Assembly: GCF_048544455.1 (NCBI RefSeq)
Contig: NC_133538.1
Coordinates: forward strand, 348,658-412,657
Direction of reading: 5' to 3'
Length of the DNA: 64,000 nucleotides
From: Silene latifolia
Taxonomy: Eukaryota; Streptophyta; Magnoliopsida; Caryophyllales; Caryophyllaceae
The translations under genes and the position numbers were made by a program. The notes under the pieces were generated by a model, which saw nothing but the letters and a program-made list of their open reading frames with translations, was not told the DNA's origin and made no database searches. Positions 37,691 to 47,705 of this stretch are shown here, piece by piece. Numbering within the stretch: the first letter of the stretch is position 1; each line of letters opens with the position of its first letter.

Positions 37691-37739
37691 TGGTGGTGGA
37701 AAGTAGTGTTTGTGGTGGATACATGTATGAATACTACTA

Positions 37740-38140
37740 GAGACATGTATAAATACTATTAGATTCATGTGTATCCGGTAGTATAACCATGTGTATCCGG
37801 AAGTAATACGATGTGTATTCGAAAGTATGAACTTGTGTATCCAGAAATATTACAATGTGTATATGGCTTTAATGTCATATGTATCCGCAAAAAATATAAA
37901 ATGTATCCGCAAAAAATATAAAACGTATCCGAGAGTTAGTGTTAAAACTTGTAACAATTTCCACAAAGTTTATCCGCTAATAATATAAAATGTATCCGCA
38001 AATAGTATAAAATGTATCTCGGAATTTGTCTTAAAACTCCCAAAAAAATTAGTGTGGAAAAAGTGTATCTACATATGTTATAAAATGTATCTGCATAAGA
38101 GGTGTATCTGGTAAGCAAACAAAGTGTATCTGGAAAAAAA
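37740..38140. repeat. Degenerate tandem array, about 25-base unit
   Basis: At least twelve repeats of ATGTGTATCCG followed by AA and an AT-rich half (for example GGAAGTATAA, CAAAAAATATAAA). Units drift along the array and two are separated by unrelated AT-rich sequence. Confidence 0.7.
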
Positions 38141-38204
38141 AAACAAAAAAATTTAAAGCTAGTTAAATGCAGTTCGCACCGTAACTCGGTCCGTCCGAAC
38201 TTGC

Positions 38205-38206
<2 letters not shown>

Positions 38207-38277
<71 letters not shown>
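38207..38277. repeat. (TA)n microsatellite, right
   Basis: About 70 bases of pure TA between two related elements. Confidence 0.95.
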
Positions 38278-38280
<3 letters not shown>

Positions 38281-38702
38281 GGCGGGGCAGTGCGAACTAA
38301 TATTCAATACGAACCGTACGAACTAATATAAAAAGTTATCTTGACATCAAAAGTTTGAAACAAACCCATTGCCTAACTTCCCTCTACCTTATCCTTTATG
38401 TATCCACACCTCACCTAACTTTCCATCTCCCTGATCCACCACCACCCGTCCTCGTCGCAGTTCCCAGACAACCACCGGAGTTGGTGTTGTCCTACGCCGG
38501 CCACGCAGACCAAGCCAGTAAGCCGCCGATCTTCTTTTGCCGCTCTTATTGCTAGCAACCAAGGTATGAATTTTCTGACAACTTTCATGATTTGCAATTT
38601 TCGGCTTTAAGTTTCCCGATTTCTTAGACGGTTCAATTAGTTTTTTGAAATCTTACTTTGTTTATTGTAAACCACGATTTAAATTGAATTATGTAAGAAA
38701 AC
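38278..38702. mobile_element. Second (TA)n-abutting element, interrupted by E3
   Basis: Begins GGGGCGGGGCAGTGCGAACT and soon contains ATACGAACCGTACGAACT, like the left end at 36565. The following CA-rich patch also resembles 36700-36780. It is cut at 38702 by E3. Confidence 0.4.
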
Positions 38703-40193
38703 TGATACGTGCCTAATGTATAGTCTTTTTAGCCTATTTCAGCACGTATTTCTATGCATTTTTATACTGTTTTTATAGTATTTTGCCCTGAATTGGCTAC
38801 TTTGGTTTGTTTTGTCCTTTTTGTAGAAATGAACGCGAAAGTAGTGGAATCGTACTCTTTTTCGTCCTTTTAGCATGCATTTAAAGGAGACGGGATTTTC
38901 CAGAGTGAGATACTGCATTGGAGTGCGTCAAGGCACGGATTACGAGGCACTCGGACGTGGACTTGAGCTGAATTGAAGACAGAAGACTCGATCGAGTAGT
39001 TTTACCACTCGATCAAGTGGTTTTCAGAGTCCCAGTTGGTCGATCGAGTGGTAACTATGCTCGATCGACAGGTGCTGAAAAGAGAGTTACTCGATCGAGT
39101 AACTATTCTACTCGATCGAGTAGATTGTGCTGAGGTTTGCTCGATCGAGTGGTTTTATTCCACTCGATCGAGTGGTTTCTGCTGGCGTGGGCTTTAATTA
39201 GCCCGTGAGTTGTTTTATTTCGCTAAACTAAGTTGTTTTTCTATTTAAGCACGCATTTACTAGGTTATTAGGTATCGAATCATTCATTATCAATCATTTT
39301 ACTTAGCTTTTATCTATCAAACTTTACTGCGTTCTATATTCCTCTTCACTGTAACTTTACTTTGGGATTTACTTTGCTCGGATTCGATTGTTCTTTACGC
39401 CGGATTCGCACGATTTAATTCCTTTCTCTTCTCTTAATAATAATCAATCGTTTGTTTGTTTTAATTCCTTCTTTACTTCATTTATTCCTTTGCCCAAATT
39501 CTCTTTTATGCATTTTATTATTTATTTCATTATGTTTATTGTTAATTCGTCATTTGTTATTAGTTTTGATATTGATAGCGATATGAGTAGCTAAATTTAA
39601 TGCATGTTGGGATTAGGGAATCTGCGGTAGGAATGTGACGATGTAGTAAATGAAATAGATGAATTAATTGTGAGATTATGTCACCATAGCAATTTAATTG
39701 TATTTATCGACTTAGTTGAGTGCACGCTTCTGAGTCACCTCTTTAATATGGCTAAAATTAATCCTAGATCGAAAGATTGGACTAAATAGGCATGCTATGA
39801 ACATTAGACTACCCTGACGAGAATGAAAGTTAAGTTAGTGGTATTTTAGGATAGAAAGTGGACCGAAAGAACCTTTCCACATCCGTCTTGCATTAATTCG
39901 TCTGAGTTGTTTACAGCTGAGTCACTGGACTACCGTAGTGAACCGAATTCCCGACATGTCCCTTCTCTATCTGATAGTTTAATCCTAATTTCTTGCCTTT
40001 ACTGCTCTTATCTCTACTTCTCTTCCTTTAAACTTCGTAGTTTAGAAAACAATTCAAACAAACCCCCCCATTTGTGACCAAATAGACGGACTTCTACATA
40101 TATCTTGCCTCCCTGAGGAGATCGACCTGACTTCCCTAGCTATATAGTTAGTTTAGTTAGTTTATTTTTTATAGGTACACGACAGACGTATTA
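38703..40193 (+). repeat. E3 5' LTR
   Basis: Starts TGATACGT; the inferred end ACGTATTA is its inverted match with one change (CA to TA), five bases before the primer site. Matches 47706-48935 and 58218-58300 with scattered differences. Contains palindrome cluster C. A TATTTAAG near 39241 is a possible TATA box. Confidence 0.85.
38988..39175. repeat. CTCGATCGAG palindrome cluster C (E3 5' LTR)
   Basis: Seven exact TCGATCGA cores plus one TCGATCAA variant. Several have flanks that extend the dyad, for example GTTACTCGATCGAGTAAC, CTACTCGATCGAGTAG and CCACTCGATCGAGTGG. Confidence 0.9.
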
Positions 40194-40198
40194 AATTT

Positions 40199-40216
40199 TG
40201 GCGCCGTTGCCGGGGA
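40199..40216 (+). promoter_or_regulatory. E3 primer binding site (Athila type)
   Basis: TGGCGCCGTTGCCGGGGA, the primer site I associate with Athila-like plant elements. Same core as E4. Confidence 0.88.
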
Positions 40217-40306
40217 GGCAATTGCCCTATCTGTTTTTGTTTCGTTTATTTTTTTCGTCTCAGGGAATTTTTATTCCTTGAGGTAGTTCTTATTTATTTT
40301 CTTTCA

Positions 40307-41891
40307 GTGTTGTTTATGCCCAGGTCAGACAGGTTTGAATTTGTTTCAGCTGATTTAGAACCAGAGAGATTGTTCAGGCATAGACTCCGTCTGCAGAGAA
40401 AATCACGAAAGGAAGACTTGAGTACTTTTGAGCCAGAGCTAGATCATTCACTTTTCGCAGAAGACATTCCTATTTTTGCCGATCAACCAGTAAAGATGCC
40501 AAAACTTTCTAGTCATTCGGTGCCTAAAGCAACCTCAATTCCAAAGGGTTTCAATCTCCAGACTGAGGATGGGAATACATTCGACATCCGTCCTTCCTAC
40601 ATAAATCTGGTGGAGAGAAATCTTTATAGAGGTGTGGCAAGTGAAGACCCGAGGAAGCACATGGAGGTCTTTACAGACTACTGTTCTACTATCCCCGCCA
40701 CTAAGGGGGTAACTCAAGACAAGATTAAGGAGGTTCTGTTTCCTTTTTCTTTGACTGATTCAGCTAGGGAGTGGCTGACTGACTTGGACCGTACAGCTGC
40801 AGGGGTTACAGATTGGGAGTCTCTTGCTCTTGCCTTTTACAAGAGATATTTCCCTCCACAGCGCACCAATCTGCTGAGGGCCAAGATTACCAGTTTCAAG
40901 CAGAGTCCCGATGAGATTTTATATGAGGCGTGGTCCCGATTCAATAAATTGGTGAGGTCTATTCCTCACCATGGTTTTGACCCATGGTTTATAGCTAACC
41001 AGTTCTACAATGGGTTGTATGATGACCACAGAGCCATACTTGATGCGTCATCTAGTGGGAGATTCCAGGAAAATACCGATGATGATAAGGGATGGGCCCT
41101 TATTGAAGAGAGGGTGAATCACAGTGCTGAGTATTGAAACCCCAGGGATAGTATAAGAACATTTCATGCAGTCGATAAGAAGGTCGTGGCTTAGCTGGAA
41201 GCCATGAATGCTAGATTTCACAAGTTGGAGTTACATGCTGCTGGGGAGCCTCAGACGATCCATGTTCTTACTAGAGGAGAGACCATCACATGTGAGAGAT
41301 GTGGGAGCAATGATGGCCACACTGCTGTTGGCTGTCTTACGGAGAAGGAACAAGTCCTTGCCTTTCAACAATATAGGCAAGGAGGGGGTACCTATTACAA
41401 CAACCAAGGGGCAGTCCATCCCAATTTGAGGTGGACTAGTCAAAATGTGCTCAATACTACCCCCCCCCCCTCCGCACCAGCAGCAGCCGTATGTTCGTCC
41501 ACATAAGAATCAACAAGGCTTTCAGAAGCCTCCTTCCTTCCCTCATCCCAATCACGGTGCATCATCTTCCGGTGGGGTGAGTGAAATAGGTGAGCTTAAG
41601 TCTATGTTGCAGTCCTTTACAAAGCAGTGCCAGCTGAGTGATCAACAAAAAGATGCATCCATTAAGGCACTTGAAACTCAAGTTGCCCAGTTAGCCACGA
41701 ATAAATCCACAAGAAAGCAGGGTCAGTTACCGACTCGAAATGAGAAAAATCCACATGAGACGGTAAATTTAATCAATTTGAGAAGCGATTGTTCATATGA
41801 GGGTTCGGAAATGCAAAAATCAGACCCAACGAAGGCTATAACTGATGATGAACAGTGTTCTGGCGAAGGAAATGAGCTGACGGCTAAGTAA
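40307..41891 (+). pseudogene. gag: E3 gag (Athila-like)
   Basis: Frame from 40307 codes 276 residues: an N-terminal basic region, then the capsid core with INLVERNLYRGVASEDPRKH, LFPFSLTDSAREWL, FYKRYFPPQRTNLLRAKI and LYEAWSRFNKLVRSIPHHG. A TGA (41135-41137) and a TAG (near 41192) lie in the same frame before a knuckle-like CERCGSNDGHTAVGC (about 41290-41335). A C-run at about 41460-41469 coincides with a frame change; the rest (41445-41891) has a Pro/Gln-rich stretch and a short coiled coil (SMLQSFTKQCQLSDQQKDAS). It would form particles and bind RNA. Broken in this copy. Confidence 0.82.
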
Positions 41892-43001
41892 GTGCTCGAT
41901 CGACTGGTTTCTGGAGGTCGATCGAGCAGATTTGATGATAAAAGTACTCGATCGAGTGGATTTTCTACTCGATCGAGTGAACAGGAAAATAAAGCTGTTC
42001 GATCGAGTGAAAATTCCACTCGATCGAGTGTTGTTGCTGAAAAAACTACTCGATCGAATGGGATTTTTGGTCGATCGAGTAGTTTGGATGAAGGGCAGCT
42101 TGATCGAGAGCCTGTTAGTGCCCGATTAAGCGAAAAATCACCGGAAAGACCTCGTTCAAGAGGAAAGAAGCGTCTAAATGATACAGAGCTTGCTCCGGCT
42201 GACACATTAGAAGATAGAAACAAGGGACTCGAGATACCCATCACGGTTCCCTTCCCGAGGCGTCTACAGAATACTAAAGCTAACCAACAGTTTGGCAAAT
42301 TTGCCGAAATTTTGAGAAGCTTGCAGGTCACTGTACCGTTCGCCGAACTGCTGACACAGCTACCCTCTTACCTTAAATTTATGAAAGAAATTTTGATGCG
42401 TAAGAGGCATATTAGTGATAATGAGATGGTAGCCTTGACTGAGGTGAGGTCGGCCCTAGTTCAAAATAAGTTACCTCCGAAACAGTCAGATCCGGGTAGT
42501 TTCTCAATTCCGTGTCATATCGGTACCCATTTGATTGATAACGCGCTATGCGATCTTGGCGCTAGCGTGAGTGTCTTACCATTGTCTTTGGCTAAGAGAC
42601 TTGGTTTGACAAAGTTTAATTGCACCAACATGACTGTCCAGATGGCCGATCGTAGTATATCACGGCCACTAGGTGTAATACAAGACGTACCTGTTAAGAT
42701 CGGGAGGTTCTTTATTCCCGTTGATTTCGTTGTCTTAGACATCCCCGAAGATGCACACACCCCTATTATTTTAGGGAGACCATTTTTGTCTACAACCCGT
42801 GCAGTTATAGACGTCAGGGGTAAGACTTTGACCTTTCAGGTAGGGGACGTGGAGCTGATATTCCATCAGTCTAAGTTCCGAAGGGCTCTTATACAAGCTC
42901 AGCCTTGCAATGCTCTCTCTTCTATTGACCCTATTATTGACACTCCAGATGAAAATTTGGAGTATTGTGCTGCTATTGTTACCCCCTCCGCCTCAAGTTG
43001 A
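41892..43001 (+). CDS. E3 RS-rich linker and aspartic protease
   Basis: A 369-codon stretch in frame with the end of gag after a TAA. The first 80 residues are coded by palindrome cluster D and read as Arg/Ser repeats (TRSSGFSTRSSEQ, VRSSENSTRSS). The middle contains IPITVPFPRRLQNTKANQQF and LPSYLKFMKEILM, typical of the Athila pre-protease region. The protease has ALCDLGASVSVLPLSLAKRL (active site D-L-G-A-S, as in Athila) and IILGRPFLSTTRAVIDV. It would cleave Gag. The domain is intact, but no RT follows; the frame stops at 43001. Confidence 0.8.
   Translation: MLDRLVSGGRSSRFDDKSTRSSGFSTRSSEQENKAVRSSENSTRSSVVAEKTTRSNGIFGRSSSLDEGQLDREPVSARLSEKSPERPRSRGKKRLNDTELAPADTLEDRNKGLEIPITVPFPRRLQNTKANQQFGKFAEILRSLQVTVPFAELLTQLPSYLKFMKEILMRKRHISDNEMVALTEVRSALVQNKLPPKQSDPGSFSIPCHIGTHLIDNALCDLGASVSVLPLSLAKRLGLTKFNCTNMTVQMADRSISRPLGVIQDVPVKIGRFFIPVDFVVLDIPEDAHTPIILGRPFLSTTRAVIDVRGKTLTFQVGDVELIFHQSKFRRALIQAQPCNALSSIDPIIDTPDENLEYCAAIVTPSASS
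41894..42108. repeat. CTCGATCGAG palindrome cluster D (E3 coding)
   Basis: About eight exact TCGATCGA cores plus a TTGATCGA variant inside an open reading frame. The antisense frame also stays open (41723-42331) because the motif is palindromic. Confidence 0.88.
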
Positions 43002-44053
43002 GAGCAAAAAGGAGAAAAGTTCGTCTGTTTTCCTTGCTGCAGGTACAGATAAAAGCAATGAAGGAGCGGTCAAAGGGCATTGTGCAATTAAGGTCAATCA
43101 AATTGGGAATGACGATGTTAAAGCCGGTGATAAAGGAGAAAGGATGAGGAAAGTTCGTGCATATGTGGATGTGAACTATTTCCCTCCTAAAGAACTAAAT
43201 GATTCAAATTCATGCTCATGGAAGCTGAAGAGGACAATCAATGTTGCTGAAATGACATCCTCCAGTCAGGAGCCCTCCCAGGGGCTACTGAATTGCATTG
43301 GGAAGTGAGCGAGGAAATGGCCCGTGTAACACCTTGTAAAAACCAATTTTTGAATTTTCCGTTGAGTTTCTTTTATTGCTTTTAATTAGGAAAGTTAGAT
43401 TTTTAGACAGTTTTTTAGCGTAGATTTAAGACTATAGACTGTTACTTAGCGAATTTGGTAGTTTGGGATATTGTTGCACGTGTTTTTATGCAGGTTTGGG
43501 GAATTTATACGCTAATTCAAAGGAAGAAAGACGAAATTAAAGAGCTTACGCAATCGATCGAGTACTTTTTGTACTCGATCGAGTGAAAAGTGGACGATCG
43601 AGTGGCTCCTGTTCAGTCGATCGAGTAAAGCACTTATGGGGAGTTCTCGATCGAGTAGATTTTTACTCGATCGAGTAAATGGATCATAAAAGTGCTTGAT
43701 CGAGCGGTTATAAACCACTCGATCGAGTAGATTGGGAAAGGACGCAGGGAGTTTCTTCCTTAACTTCTTTGTTTTTGATTCTAATTTCATTTAACCCCAA
43801 TTATTTCGTCCCTTTTCCCCTAATTGCGACAAAAAATCCCCAAATCCCCATTTTAATTGCTCTAAATACCAAATTCGTCACCTACATTCTCTTGCTTGCT
43901 AATTAATCTTTCAAAGCCCTCTAATTCCCCCTTGATTTGTGCTAGTTTACACGGTTTTATAGCGGGTTTAGGGTTTCGTTTTTTCGAACAAAAATCGCCA
44001 TCTTTGCTTGTTATTGAAGATTAATTGCAATTTGTAGGTTTTTTCTCATCAAG
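43002..44053 (+). other. E3 spacer between protease and third ORF
   Basis: This is where RT, RNase H and integrase would be expected; none is present. A remnant frame (about 43000-43308) has YVDVNYFPPKELNDSNSCSW, not recognised. The rest looks like a leader for the next ORF and contains palindrome cluster E. Confidence 0.6.
43552..43731. repeat. CTCGATCGAG palindrome cluster E (E3 spacer)
   Basis: Six exact TCGATCGA cores plus GACGATCGAG and CTTGATCGAG variants in 180 bases. Confidence 0.88.
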
Positions 44054-45982
44054 ATGGATTCTAGCTCACTACCTTCCACCAGCTCGTCTTCTAGTCCATC
44101 CCTGTCTGAGACGGTGGCCCTTACTGTTGCCACTGCCTCCGCTTTAGTTAGTACCGCAGCTCCTGTTTTCCTAGTTTCAGCTGCCGGTACCGTTTTCACC
44201 CCAGCTAGCTCTGCTGCTAGCTCGGTTTCGGCTGCCACTTCTGTTACGACCACCACCACTGCTAGCCTTTCTTCGTTAGTGGTGGCCACAGCAACAACTA
44301 CTACTACTCCAGCCGCCGTTTTCACACCTGTGGCGGACTCGCTGGCAGTTGCAGTTGCCTTTAGAGCGGCCCTAGTCCCTCTTACCGTCACTGAGCGGAC
44401 TTCTACTTTGGGTTCTAGGGGCCGGGGCCGAGGTCGTGGACGTTACCGTTCTACATCAGCCCCTGCTACCTCTACTTCTGCTGTACCTTCTACTTCAGCT
44501 GCTCCTTCTACTTCTGGCACGGTTACTGTTCGAGGGGACACTTCCCTCAACTCTCACCCAGACTATCCGCAGGTAATTTTTGTTAACGCCTTTCATCGTA
44601 AGAGGTTTTATCACCTCCTAGGCTGCGAGTTTGTACCTTCCCGGTTTTTAGATAAACCGGCAATTGAGAGACTCGGTTTTTACGAGTCGGTTTGTGATTT
44701 ACTACGGGGCATGGGGATGACTGGCCTCATTACTATGAGCGGTCGTACCTTTCTGGAGCTGAGCCTTGAGTTCCTCAGCTTCTTCACCTTCTCCTCCGGG
44801 GCATACGATGCTGACCCCGCTAGTTCTTCAGTGTCTTTCCGGTTGTTTAACCGTACTTTTTAGATGACTTTAGAGGAGTTTGGTAGGAGACTTGGCCTCT
44901 CCTCTACGGGCGACACTACTGCCCCTAGGAGGGTCATTCGTCAGCTTTGGCGGACCCTGGCCCAGACCACTTTTACCGAGCGATAGCTCGCCCAGGTCCA
45001 CCTTCCCTCTGCCCGTTATTCTCTTAGGTTGATGGCGAGCACCATCTTCGGCCGAAAGGAGCCGAAAAACATCACAAACACCGAGCTCTCCATCCTGGGT
45101 GGTTACCTGAACGTTGACTGTGAGGGTCCTTTTACCCTCAATATAGCTTACTTGACCGCCCATTACTTTCAGGCCCAGGGGCTGAAGGAGACGGGATCTA
45201 TTGCTTGCGGTGGCATAGCCACCATTGTTGCCTGTTCCCTCTTCCCCGTCTGGCCTCGTGACTTGCAGTACCTCCTCTGGGTTTGGATGCCATGCTTTCT
45301 CAGAATTGGTTGACCCTACCGGACATGGAAGATAGACGGTTCCTTGTCTGTGGACTTACCTTGTGACACTCTCCCCCGTCTAGACCCCTTGCCTACTGTT
45401 GCTAGGGGTGCCCGACTGCCACCTCCACCTGTTTTCCACCTTCCACTACGACCACCTCCCACTGTACCCGCCGCCAAGAAGCGGCGTAGAGTTGAGACTG
45501 GAGAGGGGTCCACACTTTCAGGGAGTACCCAGCCTTCCACGGCTACTCCCATCCCGACCCCTACTCCTACTCCTACTCCCACTCCCACCGACCAGACACA
45601 GGCTCAACCGGTTTTTCCGGATACTTTCGTACCACCTCCGCCCTTTGTGGTGTCCGCGGTCATGGACCAAGGGCGCCGTGACGGTTTGTTGCTTGAGATT
45701 GCAGAGCGACAAGCTCGTATGGAGAGGGACTTAGCTCTTACCTTACACCCTCTGTACGAGTACCACTTGAGGCGACACCGTCCGATCCCAGAGGGCTAGC
45801 CACACCCTTCCTTCTACCGGTACCCAGCTGAGGGGTACCCGGAGTCTGCTGAGGAGGACGAGGACGAGGACCCAGAGGTGGCAGTGGAGAGAGCTCGAGC
45901 TGAGGAGCGGAGAAGGAGAGAGGAGGAGGCTGATTCGGAGTTCACGGTGGTGGACGACGACGACGACGACGCCGATGAGTAG
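44054..45982 (+). pseudogene. E3 third ORF, Athila ORF-1-like
   Basis: One continuous frame of 643 codons starting MDSSSLPSTSSS, interrupted by four stops (TAG about 44861, TAG about 44984, TGA about 45311, TAG about 45797) but never frameshifted. The N-terminus is Ser/Thr/Ala-rich with an RGRGRGRGR box. The core has RKRFYHLLGCEFVPSRFLDK, ERLGFYESVCDLLRGMG, SLEFLSFFTFSS, FRLFNRTF and LEEFGRRLGLSS, which I recognise as the Athila ORF-1 type pattern. Then come a PTPTPT linker, a short coiled coil (EIAERQARMERDLAL) and an acidic tail of Asp repeats. No signal peptide or clear membrane segment. Role in Athila elements is unknown (env-like position). Confidence 0.7.
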
Positions 45983-46148
45983 CTACTGGTCTACTCACTT
46001 CCCCAGTTTTCTGGCTGGTTTGGCGAAGTTCGCATTTTGTATGTATCTCTTTCTCTTTTATTTTGTCTCCTTTCTATTTCTTGTTTTTATTTATTTATTG
46101 GTTGTATATTCCCGTTCCCCTGTATATATCTTTTTGTGTATGCTGGAA

Positions 46149-46184
46149 GACAACGAGGGCGTTGTCCGTTTTGGTTTGGGGAGG
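46149..46184 (+). other. Conserved hairpin plus internal purine motif (E3)
   Basis: GACAACG-AGGG-CGTTGTC can form a 7-bp stem. GGTTTGGGGAGGG follows within about ten bases. E4 has a different stem sequence with the same layout at 51725-51763. Confidence 0.6.
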
Positions 46185-47666
46185 GTATTGCATCCTTTTG
46201 AGTCTGCATTTGCATTTGTTTTGCATTCACGTTTATTTTTCAGCTTTGCATTGTTTTTTATTTCTTTAAAATACAAAAAAAAAATTCCAAAAAAATTAGA
46301 AAAATTTCAAAAATCCAAAAATTTCACGTTTATTTTTGCATATAGGTTGAGTCGGAACGGTAGATTTCCGTGATGATAATGCACTATGACTTGTCATTTC
46401 ACTTGAGCCTTGCACTTTTTTTGATAGTTATTAGCTTTGTCATACGCATAGTCTACAAGTTTCTGTTCAAATATAGCTGACTGTTTAGACTTGACCTGAT
46501 GAATTGGCAAACTACTTGATAAATTCTGAGTTTTAGAGCCCATAACTGGTGATATTCATGACCAGTTCATTAGGAATTGAGAGTAGTACTCCCTGCATAG
46601 CATGTTCATCATTTTTGCACTTTTATGACATTCAATTTCTTGTCAAATGCACATATTCGGGTTTGTTGTTGGTGTCACATGCAGGGAGGTGCTTGCAAAT
46701 TTTCCCTTTTCCTTATATTTTTTCACCCATTTAGCTCCACATAAGCCAAAACTTGCCTTTTTGACCCATTAGCTACATCCCAAATGAAGCCTGCCTAGTC
46801 AAGCTAGTTTAGTATGTCTTTTGTGGTATGATTTTCCGTCTGCAGTTTGGCCCGTATCTTTTGTATGGAGGTTGCGGAAATTAAGGAAGGAAAAAAAAGA
46901 ATTGAAAAAGAAAAAAAAAGAAGAGGAAAACGTGAAAGAGAAAGAAAAAGAAAAAAAATGAAAAATGAAGAAAAAAAGAAAGAGTTCACGTGAAACAGAA
47001 GAAAAAAGAAGTTTGAGAAAAAAAAGTGTTGATTTGTTTGTTGTGATTCATTCAGACGGTGTTAAATAAAGGAAGTTTGTGATCGTCCGAATCCTCCATT
47101 CTTATTCTATATTTTTGAGGAGATTGTGTTTGAGTTTAGTGAGTTGTGTGCCAAATGAAGGGCACTTGTACCTAGTTTTTCAGTCAGTTGAGATTCAGAT
47201 GGTTTATTATGGTCCTGTTAGGAACTAGCTTGACGCTTTTACCTCCACATTTCCATAACTTGTTTTGCCTTTTCTCACTTGAACCTCACTATTCCCATAT
47301 TATTTGTAAGCCCTCGGCTGTGACGGACATTATTGGTTGGAGTGTGTGCATTAGTACTTGAATTGTCTTTCATTTTTGTTGCATGCATGCTATGTAGGTC
47401 GCAGTTAGGTGAGTGACTGTCTTTTATCCCCTCTTTTACATATAACATTCACCCTTTGCTTCATGAGAGAAGAGTGACCACAAAAGAGTCCGATTTTGTT
47501 GGTCTTGCAAGGTCGATAGGTTGGCTATATTTCTGAACAGCTTATAACTCGTTTGCGTATTGACTGCTTAGCTTTAACTGTTAGTTTTTGTTGCATTAAA
47601 CTGGTTCAAGTAGACAAGTTAAGCTAGCTTTGAGTTTTCATTTCCGTTCCATTAGTTGCATTTTAG

Positions 47667-47686
47667 TTTACTCGAGGACGAGTAAA
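47667..47686 (+). other. Conserved hairpin before polypurine tract (E3)
   Basis: TTTACTCG-AGGA-CGAGTAAA forms an 8-bp stem with loop AGGA. E4 counterpart: TTTGCTTG-AGGA-CAAGCAAA, two paired substitutions. Confidence 0.7.
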
Positions 47687-47691
47687 GGTTC

Positions 47692-47705
47692 GGTTTGGGG
47701 AGATT
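47692..47705 (+). promoter_or_regulatory. E3 polypurine tract
   Basis: GGTTTGGGGAGATT directly precedes the 3' LTR TGATACGT. Confidence 0.8.

Larger units (their letters stand above)
36565..38206. mobile_element. Unclassified element bounded by (TA)n tracts
   Basis: Left end GGATCCCGTACGAACCAAAT then ATGGTGCGAACC; right end (complement) GGGCAAGTTCGGACGGACC then ACGGTGCGAACTGC. These imperfect inverted ends directly touch TA microsatellites on both sides. The interior has gene-like GC-rich patches (36730-36860), a GGT repeat and a degenerate 25-base array. No transposase was found. Superfamily unknown (TA-targeting TIR element or Helitron-like). Confidence 0.4.
45983..47691 (+). other. E3 3' untranslated region
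   Basis: No gene. Holds a hairpin (46149-46166) followed by GGTTTGGGGAGGG, a purine-rich GAAAAA tract (46885-46990) and a second hairpin (47667-47686) just before the polypurine tract. The same order occurs in E4 on the minus strand. Confidence 0.7.

Noticed and set aside
37315..37768. Pro/His/Thr-rich and Val/Gly-rich frames
   Set aside because: Frames over a GGT tract; no gene context.
38988..39175. CRISPR-like array (short palindromic repeats with spacers)
   Set aside because: Repeats are only 10-12 bases, spacing is irregular, flanks vary, and they lie in plant retrotransposon LTRs; no cas genes.
41723..42331. 202-codon antisense frame over the E3 linker
   Set aside because: Kept open by the palindromic repeats reading through both strands; no family similarity, and the sense strand has gag/protease.
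44861..45799. Stops in E3 as proof of CpG/CHG deamination
   Set aside because: Any stop is one C to T step from CAA, CAG or CGA, so the observation alone proves nothing without intact relatives.
45344..45799. Separate gene for the Pro/Thr-rich protein
   Set aside because: In the same frame as the third ORF; better explained as its C-terminal half after a stop.
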